64,000 nt of DNA from contig NW_004451897.1 of NCBI RefSeq assembly GCF_000321225.1, positions 129,535 to 193,534 on the forward strand, given 5' to 3'. The notes beneath the pieces were generated by a model. That model worked only from the letters and a program-made list of their open reading frames with translations, was not told the origin of the DNA and did not search any database. Positions within the stretch are counted from its first letter, which is position 1, and the number at the start of each line of letters is the position of its first letter. This document shows, piece after piece, positions 59,101-64,000 of the stretch. The position numbers and the translations under genes were made by a program. The DNA comes from Odobenus rosmarus divergens. Lineage: Eukaryota; Chordata; Mammalia; Carnivora; Odobenidae.

Positions 59101-62100
59101 AAAGAGCAACAGCAATCTTGAGAAAGAAAGAAAAACAAAGCTGAAGCCATCACATTTCCTGATTTCAAACTATACTACAAAGATATAGTTATCAAAACAG
59201 CAGGGTATAAGTATACAATAGACTCACAGATCAGTGGAATGAATAGAGAGCCCAGAAATAAGCCCATGCATATATGGTCAATTAATTTACAACAAAGGAG
59301 CCAAGAATATATGACAGGGAAAGGACAGTCTCTTTAATAAATGGTATTAGGAAAATTAAACAGCCACACACAAAGAAATGAAAGTAGACTACTATCTTAC
59401 ACCATACACAAAAATCAATTCAAAATAGATTAAGGACTTGAATGTAAGACCTAAAACCATAAAACTCCTAGAAGAAAACACAGGTAGTACACTACTTGTT
59501 ATCCATCCTGGCAATGATTTTTCGGATTTGACACCCAAAGCAAAAGCAACAAAAGCAAAATAAACAAGTGGGGCTACATCAAGCTAAAAACTTCTGAACA
59601 ACAAAAGAAACCACCAATAAAATGAAAATGCAGCCTATGGAATAGGAAAAAAATTTACAAATCACATATCTAATAAGCAAAATATATAAAGAATTTGTAC
59701 AACTCAATAGCAAAAAAAAAGCAATTAAAAAATGGACAGAAGATCTGAAGAGACATTTTTCGAAAGAAGACATAACAGATGGCTAACAGGTACATGAAAA
59801 GATGCTCAGTATCATGAGCCATCAGGAAAATGCAAATCACAACCACAGTGAAATATCACCTCACATCTGTTAGAAGGTTATTATCAAAAAGACAAGAAAT
59901 AACAAGTGTTGGTGAGGTTGTGGAGGAAATGGAACCCTTGTGCACTAGTGGTGGGAATGCAAGTGCACTTGTGCAACCACTATAGAAAACAACATGGAGG
60001 CTCCTCAAAAATTAAAACTACTATATAATCCAACAATTCCACTTCTGAGTATTTATCAGAAAGAAAACACTAACTCAAAAAGATATGAACATCTTCATAT
60101 TCACTGCAGCATCATTTACAATAGCCAAAACATGGAAACAAGCTAAGCATCCACCAATGGATGTATATGTGGTACATTTACAATGGAATGTTATTCAGTG
60201 CCAAGAAAGAAGGAAATCCTACCATTTGCAACAATGTGAAAGGACTTTGAAGATATTATGCTAAATGAGATCTCCATCTGACTAGATGGAGAAAAACAAA
60301 TACTGTACAATATCACTTACATGCAGAATCTTAAAAAAGCTACATTCATAAAAACAGAGTGGAACAGTAGTTACCAGGGGCTGTAGGGTGGAGAATTTGG
60401 ACTGATGTTTGCCAAAGAGTACAAACTTCCAATTAGAAGATGAAAAAGTTCTGGAGATCTAATGTACAGCATTGTGCTTATTGTTAGCAATACTGTATTA
60501 TATACTTCAATGTTGCAAAGAGATTAGATCTTAAATTGTTCCCATTACAAAAAGTGAAATGATAATTATGTGACATGAGAGAGGTGTTATCTAATGCCAC
60601 AGTGGTAATCATATTGCAACATATAAATGCTTCAAATCAACACACTGCACACTTTGTGCACACAATGCACACACACAATGTTATATGTCAATTATATCTC
60701 AAGTTAAAAAAAAAAAGCAAGGCACAGAATGGGAGATAATCTCCTCAATGCATATATCTGACTAAAGACCCATGTCCAGAATATATTAAGCACACGTGAA
60801 TATTAATAATAAAAAGACCAAAAAAAATGAGTAGGACTTGAACAAGCACTTCACAGTAAAAGATTTGCCAACAGCCAGTAAGCATGTAAAAACGTGCTCA
60901 ACATTATTAGTTACCAGAGGAATGCAAATTCAAAATCACAATGTTTGTATGCACAGCAGAATGACTTTAATGAAAAGGACTGGCAAAAGAAAATGTTGGC
61001 AGGAATGTAAAGCACATGGAATTCTTATACATTTTTGGTGGGAATGTAAAATGGCTCAGCCACATTGGAAAACTATTTGGTAGTTTTTATCAAAATCAAC
61101 AAGGCCTATTTTATGTCTTAGCAATATATACAAGAATGTTCACAGAAAATCTATTCATAACAGTTAAAAACTAGAAACAATTCAAATGTCTATCAAGAAC
61201 AGAGTGGCTAGAGAAACTGGTTATTCGAACAACAGAATACTACTTAGCAACAAGAAAGAAAACACACTACTGATACATGCAACAGCATGGATGAATCTGT
61301 CCATTATACTGAACAAACAAATTCAGATACAAAAATGAACAAGCAAAGTTATTAAATGGTGTTAGTAATCAGAACAGTGGTTGCCTCTGGCTGGGGTAGG
61401 GGGATTGACTGGGAAGGGACACAAGCGAACTTACTGTGGTGATACATGTTGATATGGAAATCAAAAAAGGGTAAAATACATATATACTTACATATAAAAT
61501 CTGATATGGTAAAAGAAGTGGAAAATATTTTTAAAGCAGATAACAGCAGTTTCAATGCTTTTACAAACAAAGAATGAATATAACTAACAAAAAGTCAAAA
61601 ACATAATTTAAAAAATGGACCAGATTATGAGGAAGGAATTTACAAAAATGCAAATGTGGTGGCCAAATATACTCAGAGTGATGTTTGAATTCACTAGTAG
61701 TCAGGGAAATGCCAATTAAATTAATAGTGGACTAGGATACGTTTATTAGATTGGCAAAAATTAAAATTATAAAAATTATCACAGGTAGGGAAATGGTGAA
61801 AAGGATGTTCCTGTGTATTGGTGGCAGAAATCTGAAATGTTACTACCATTTTGGAAAGGAAGGAGGCATTTATTTATATGAAAGATATCCAGGTAGCTAT
61901 CTCCATAGCAATTAAACACCTACATATAAGGGCATGTGTACAAGAATGCTTATTGCAGCATTATTCAGAGCATTACGAATGAACAAACGTGGGGCGCCTG
62001 GGTGGCTCAGTCCTTAAGCATCTGCCTTCGGCTCAGGTCATGATCCCAGGGTGCTGGGATCGAGCCCCGCATCAGGCTTCCTGCTCTGCGGGAAGCCTGC

Positions 62101-63075
62101 TTCTCCCTCCCCCACTCTCCCTGCTTGTGTTCCTGCTCTCACTATCTCTCTCTCTGTCAAATAAATAAATAAAATCTTAAAAAAAAAAAAAGAATAACCA
62201 CACACAACAGAAGAGGAGGAAAAGTAAATCAATTATTTCCTGTCACTAAGGAATAAATGAAATATGGCAACTATACCATGAGATATTATTATGTGGCCAT
62301 TAAAAACCATGTGACTCTAAAATAAACAATATTTTAACCTATACTCAAAACATGTAGAAAGATACAGTTGCAGAACAGAATGTTAACGATATATATGACC
62401 TTCACAAACTTTCACTGGCAGAACACTTGTATGTCCAGCCTCTGGGTTCCTAACAAGGTGTGTATCCTGTTCATGCTCTCTGTTGCCAAAGCAAAAAATT
62501 TTGAAATTGGTCTCTAGCAGTGATAAAAAGAACAGAAGATGGTCCTATTAGCCTATGCTTCTTTCTGTGTGTGTTTTTCTACACGTTCCTCTTTTGTCCG
62601 TGCCTTTAGGGTTTTTACCCTCTTTTTCTTTCCTTTTCTATTTCTGCTTCTATTTTTTTTCCTATTTCTTAACCTTTCTTTCTCCTTCAACAGACCACTT
62701 TTTCACATTATTTCTTTGTATTGTATATATTTATGAAATGGAACATTTCTGCATATGATATAGAATGTGGATTGTTTTGTATGACTTTCTCTAAGAAAAT
62801 AATGTGCTGTCCTGTGCTGAAACAGCTGTATGCTCTCGTGATCCTCCACTATTTTACTTCCTAAGCATCCGATACACTTGAGACATGTGGGAGAGATTTT
62901 CTTAAATGGGCATTGCTACCTCACTGTCATTAGAAAAACCATTATTGTGCTAATACCGTGATTCTTCTTTTTTCTTCTTCTTCTGTTACAGGGAATTTTG
63001 ATTATGTTGATGGCCTTCAGCATTATTGAATTATTCATCTCTCTGTCTTTCTCAGTTATGAGGAAACCCTTTTAA
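44032..63075 (+). CDS. MS4A5: MS4A5, coding span of five exons with introns
   Basis: Membrane-spanning 4-domains A member 5. Coding exons: 44032-44184, 47886-48014, 50317-50373, 51346-51498 and 62992-63075, all phase 0 with GT-AG sites, giving 51+43+19+51+27 = 191 residues. Layout: N-terminal cytoplasmic 1-51; TM1 about 53-73; TM2 about 80-104 with the signature [12 protein letters not shown]3 about 120-142; extracellular loop with two Cys (FFCGY and QCQAV); TM4 about 160-186. The peptide follows human MS4A5 (about 200 residues, from memory), and the gene sits next to MS4A14 as in human. The C-terminus is short (FSVMRKPF) and lacks the Cys-rich ending I remember for human. The human gene is reported as testis-enriched; its molecular role is unknown. 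Non-coding 5' exons were not placed. The last intron (11.5 kb) is mostly sense L1. Confidence 0.93.
44225..44625 (+). repeat. Solo MaLR-like LTR, sense
   Basis: Starts TGTTATGGACTGTTTGTGCTCCCC and ends CAACAGAAGCTGAACTAAGA. The middle contains CATGAATGGGATTAGTGCCC and GAAATAAATTTCTGTTTTTTATAAGCCACCC. It begins only 40 bp after the MS4A5 first-exon donor, and is the same LTR type, in opposite orientation, as those at 27638-29905. Confidence 0.75.
44640..45829. other. MS4A5 intron 1, unique-looking part
   Basis: No exon or firm repeat in about 1.2 kb. Confidence 0.4.
45830..46380 (+). repeat. LINE-1 3' end, sense
   Basis: CAGTACATTCATACAAGGGAATG, then AGTGAAAGAAGCCAGCCTGTAAAGAC, GTGGTTGCCAGGGGATGG and CCTAAAACTGCTTTTAAAAAATAAA. 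Confidence 0.82.
46395..46591 (+). repeat. CanSINE, sense
   Basis: GGGACGCCTGAGTGGCTCAGTTGG head. Exact duplications AAAAATAAAGCCTA at 46381-46394 and 46592-46605, placed at the tail of the preceding L1. Confidence 0.95.
46770..46985. repeat. hAT/MER-type DNA transposon-like remnant
   Basis: AAGTCCCCAGGCCTTGTTCCAGAACTACTGAAT and GACCACCAGATTTAGGAGC resemble an old hAT MER family. Name not assignable by eye. Confidence 0.45.
47355..47545 (-). repeat. LINE-1 ORF2/3' fragment, antisense
   Basis: GAGGAATCTCCATACTGTTTTCCATAATG and GATTTGCATTTCCCCG are antisense L1 ORF2-end landmarks also seen at 12640-12815. Confidence 0.75.
47550..47690. repeat. hAT/MER-type remnant
   Basis: CTGAGATTCCGCATCTCTAATTCTCAGGTGATCC and CCATGGGCTACATTTTCCAGAGCACTG follow a MER-type hAT consensus loosely. 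Confidence 0.4.
47886..48014 (+). CDS. MS4A5: MS4A5 coding exon 2 (TM1 to mid-TM2)
   Basis: 43 codons between TTTATAG and GTGAGT. TM1 is [21 protein letters not shown]2 begins [17 protein letters not shown]. Same length and phase as the matching MS4A14 exon. Confidence 0.95.
48335..49100 (+). repeat. LINE-1 3' end, sense
   Basis: GTATGAAGTTTCCTCAACAAATTAAAAATAG, CCATCAACAGATGAATGGATGATAAAG, then TTAATTACATCTCAATAAAACTGGGG at the 3' end. Contains a short (TA)n run near 48561-48570. Confidence 0.85.
49101..50316. other. MS4A5 intron 2, unique-looking part
   Basis: No exon. One A run at 50069-50087. No firm repeat call. Confidence 0.4.
50317..50373 (+). CDS. MS4A5: MS4A5 coding exon 3 (rest of TM2)
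   Basis: 19 codons, [19 protein letters not shown], between CTTTTTAATAG and GTGAGT. Two codons longer than the matching MS4A14 exon. Confidence 0.93.
50374..51345. other. MS4A5 intron 3
   Basis: AT-rich; weak MIR/L2-like wording near 50540-50610 (GAAAACACTGAGGCATAG). Otherwise nothing recognised. Confidence 0.4.
51346..51498 (+). CDS. MS4A5: MS4A5 coding exon 4 (TM3 and second extracellular loop)
   Basis: 51 codons between TCTTTCAG and GTAAGT. The first codon is GTG (Val), an internal residue. It encodes [20 protein letters not shown] (TM3) and a loop with cysteines at FFCGY and SQCQA. Confidence 0.95.
51499..52119. other. MS4A5 intron 4, start
   Basis: Unique-looking intron DNA. Confidence 0.4.
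52120..52960 (-). repeat. Older LINE-1 ORF2 part, antisense
   Basis: TTTCACCATTAAGTATGATGTCGGCTGAGG, GTATCAACTGAGATGATCATGTGG and CTAGGTCTGGGTTTTTTTTATTG are antisense L1 ORF2. Split by a younger L1 at 52360-52486. Confidence 0.85.
52360..52486 (-). mobile_element. Short young LINE-1 3' insertion, antisense, nested
   Basis: 127 bp of the carnivore L1 3' end (ACAGTACATCATTAGTTTTTG to TCCTTAATACCCATC) with its poly(A) as T run on +. Exact 13-bp duplications ACTTTTTTATCTT at 52347-52359 and 52487-52499. Confidence 0.93.
52961..54589. other. MS4A5 intron 4, unique-looking part
   Basis: A (GGT)n run near 53236-53255. No exon or firm repeat otherwise. Confidence 0.4.
54775..55225 (+). mobile_element. 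Young LINE-1 3' end, sense, nested
   Basis: ACGGAATATTACTCAACCATAAAAAAG to TATGTTAACTAACTAGAATTTAAATAAAAAC, same 3' end family as 1-371. It interrupts older sense L1 text that continues on its far side. Confidence 0.87.
56873..57071 (+). repeat. CanSINE, sense, older subtype
   Basis: GGCATCTGGGTGGCTCAGTTG head, TTTAGGATTCTCTCTCTCCC body. Duplications AAAATAATCAA at 56862-56872 and 57072-57082. Confidence 0.93.
57885..60708 (+). repeat. LINE-1, sense, ORF2 3' half and 3' UTR
   Basis: About 2.8 kb of continuous L1: GATGGCTTCACTGGTGAATTC, TCCCTGATGAACATATACGCAAAAATCC, AATGCAATCCCCATCAAAACTCC, then a 3' UTR and the end TCAATTATATCTCAAG plus an A run. The 127-codon frame at 58761-59144 is a remnant of the reverse transcriptase ORF; many stops interrupt the rest. 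It fills most of MS4A5 intron 4. Confidence 0.9.
60718..61485 (+). repeat. LINE-1 fragment, sense
   Basis: ACATTATTAGTTACCAGAGGAATGC, then AGCAACAAGAAAGAAAACACACTACTGATACATGC, GTGGTTGCCTCTGGCTGGGG. Confidence 0.82.
61590..62420 (+). repeat. Old LINE-1-like fragment, sense, split by a SINE
   Basis: AATTTAAAAAATGGACCAGATTATGAGG, TAGTCAGGGAAATGCCAATTAAA, TTATTGCAGCATTATTCAGAGC, resuming after the SINE. Confidence 0.65.
61991..62192 (+). repeat. CanSINE, sense, young type
   Basis: GGGGCGCCTGGGTGGCTCAG head to AAATAAATAAATAAAATCTT plus an A run. Target-site duplications are not obvious. Confidence 0.93.
62421..62991. other. MS4A5 intron 4, end
   Basis: Pyrimidine-rich around 62570-62690, and again at the TTCTTCTTCTTCTGTTACAG acceptor. 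No exon before 62992. Confidence 0.45.
62992..63075 (+). CDS. MS4A5: MS4A5 terminal coding exon (TM4)
   Basis: 27 codons plus [23 protein letters not shown] then SVMRKPF. It ends right after the helix. The human protein, from memory, continues with a short Cys-rich tail, so this copy seems to stop about nine residues early. Confidence 0.92.
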   Translation, partial: GILIMLMAFSIIELFISLSFSVMRKPF

Positions 63076-63109
63076 TGTTGTGACTAATGGTGCTGAATAT
63101 CACCGTGGG

Positions 63110-63115
63110 AATAAA
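63110..63115 (+). promoter_or_regulatory. Likely MS4A5 polyadenylation signal
   Basis: AATAAA only 35 bp after the stop, implying a very short 3' UTR. Confidence 0.65.
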
Positions 63116-63599
63116 GACGTGTTATAATATCATCAAGAAGTGAATTATGTTTGTGAGAAAAAGCCAGAAGGAACATAGAATCTTAAGACTGGCAACTATG
63201 GGAAGCAGAGGGGAATGACTTAAGAGAGTGGGGTCTGGGAACACTTTTGGCTGATAAAACACATCCTGCCTCTTTGCAATGCCATCTCATCCTCTCCCCA
63301 AATCCCATCGTCATTTTGGTGCCACCTCCTCTGTTAGTCATGCATGCACTGAACCGAAGGACAGCAACGTAGCATTGCCACTGTACAAACAGAGAAATGA
63401 ACCAAAGCCCACGGTGTGAAGTGACCAGGTCTATGACATCTCCTGCTGATTTCTCTAAGAGACTCTACCTAGTGGCTCCATGGTTGTGTGGAAAAATGAG
63501 TTGGTTGGAAGAATGGCTTGGCCCACAGATTTTGCACTGATACAGCAAGATCATCAATGTGAGCCACTCATAACAACTAGAATAGTAACAAGGAGGACA
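63116..63599. other. MS4A5 downstream flank
   Basis: No exon or repeat recognised. Confidence 0.4.
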
Positions 63600-63700
63600 T
63601 ATGTTGGTTGAAAGCCACTATAACGTTCCAGGAACCATGCTAAGTGTTTTTTGTGTATTACTCATTTAAGCTCACAAAAAGTCTAAGAGGTACTAAGCAT
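63600..63700. repeat. MIR-like fragment
   Basis: CCAGGAACCATGCTAAGTGTTTTTTGTGTATTACTCATTTAAGCTCACA is MIR tail wording. Confidence 0.6.
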
Positions 63701-63734
63701 ATCCATCAGCTCCAAAATTTTCTTGTGCTCTTTT

Positions 63735-63905
63735 GTGGGGTTTTGTTTCTTTGTTTTTTGATGAGAATACTTAACATGAGATCTATCTTCTTAACATATT
63801 TTAGCGTACAATCTGTATTAGTAACTAAGTACTCTGTTGTACAGTAGATCTCTAGAACTTACTCATTTTGCATAACAAAAACTTTATACCCATTGAAAAA
63901 CAAAG
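63735..63905 (-). repeat. LINE-1 3' UTR fragment, antisense
   Basis: TCTGTTGTACAGTAGATCTCTAGAACTTACTC and GCATAACAAAAACTTTATACCC match antisense L1 3' UTR text. Confidence 0.65.
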
Positions 63906-63907
63906 GC

Positions 63908-64000
63908 CAATTTAACTTTACTGCACATTCAAATCACCAGAGGAACTTTAATAACCCGCGCCGCCCCCCCCCCGCCCCCAAATGCACCAGATACCACCCA
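63908..64000. repeat. hAT/MER-type remnant with C run, cut by the window edge
   Basis: CACATTCAAATCACCAGAGGAACTTTAATAA then a C-rich run (63957-63979) in place of the usual CCCAGGCCCCACCCC block. Confidence 0.4.

Noticed and set aside
58761..59144. 127-codon frame as a gene
   Set aside because: It is a fragment of the L1 ORF2 reverse transcriptase region, with stops on both sides and L1 text continuing.
1160..62192. Functional tRNA genes at the SINE heads
   Set aside because: The tRNA-like heads carry box-like sequence but lack a proper acceptor stem and are joined to the SINE body and A-rich tail.
1..64000. CRISPR arrays, operons, bacterial or phage systems
   Set aside because: No spaced direct repeats of CRISPR type, no dense coding, and abundant mammalian introns and retroposons. 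Regular repeats are SINEs, microsatellites and the MS4A14 coding repeat.

Overview
The window is vertebrate nuclear DNA from a carnivore, most likely a caniform. It carries fifteen tRNA-derived CanSINE copies (head close to GCGCCTGGGTGGCTCAG, tail AAATAAATAAATAAAATCTT), long GT-AG introns, L1 and L2 LINEs, MIR, MER5A-like hAT fragments and MaLR LTRs. It is part of the MS4A cluster (CD20-like four-pass membrane proteins), with three genes in tandem on the + strand: the 3' end of MS4A7, all the coding exons I can identify of MS4A14, and those of MS4A5. This order matches the human cluster as I remember it.

Layout. 1-371: LINE-1 3' end. 788-2057: last two coding exons of MS4A7, then its 3' region and old LINE fragments. 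5558-7783: a processed NUSAP1 pseudogene on the - strand with 17-bp target-site duplications. 9470-32882: MS4A14, six coding exons. Five small exons encode the four-pass core and one 2-kb exon encodes a 684-residue Gln-rich tail. Its introns are full of L1 and SINE copies, plus a complete two-LTR MaLR element at 27638-29905. 32.9-44.0 kb: intergenic, with a twin-primed (5'-inverted) L1 at 37492-39221. 44032-63075: MS4A5, five coding exons; its last intron (11.5 kb) is mostly L1. After 63.1 kb come 3' flank and repeat fragments.

All internal exon junctions of the three genes are phase 0 and the exon modules are alike: 129 bp for TM1 to mid-TM2, 51/57 bp for the rest of TM2, 150/153 bp for TM3 plus the second loop, and a short TM4 exon. 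This fits origin by tandem duplication. No stop or frameshift breaks the MS4A14 or MS4A5 coding exons. The oddest coding change is a 32-bp tandem duplication in the MS4A7 terminal exon, which makes the same DNA be read in two frames. I found no non-mammalian system, CRISPR array or operon.
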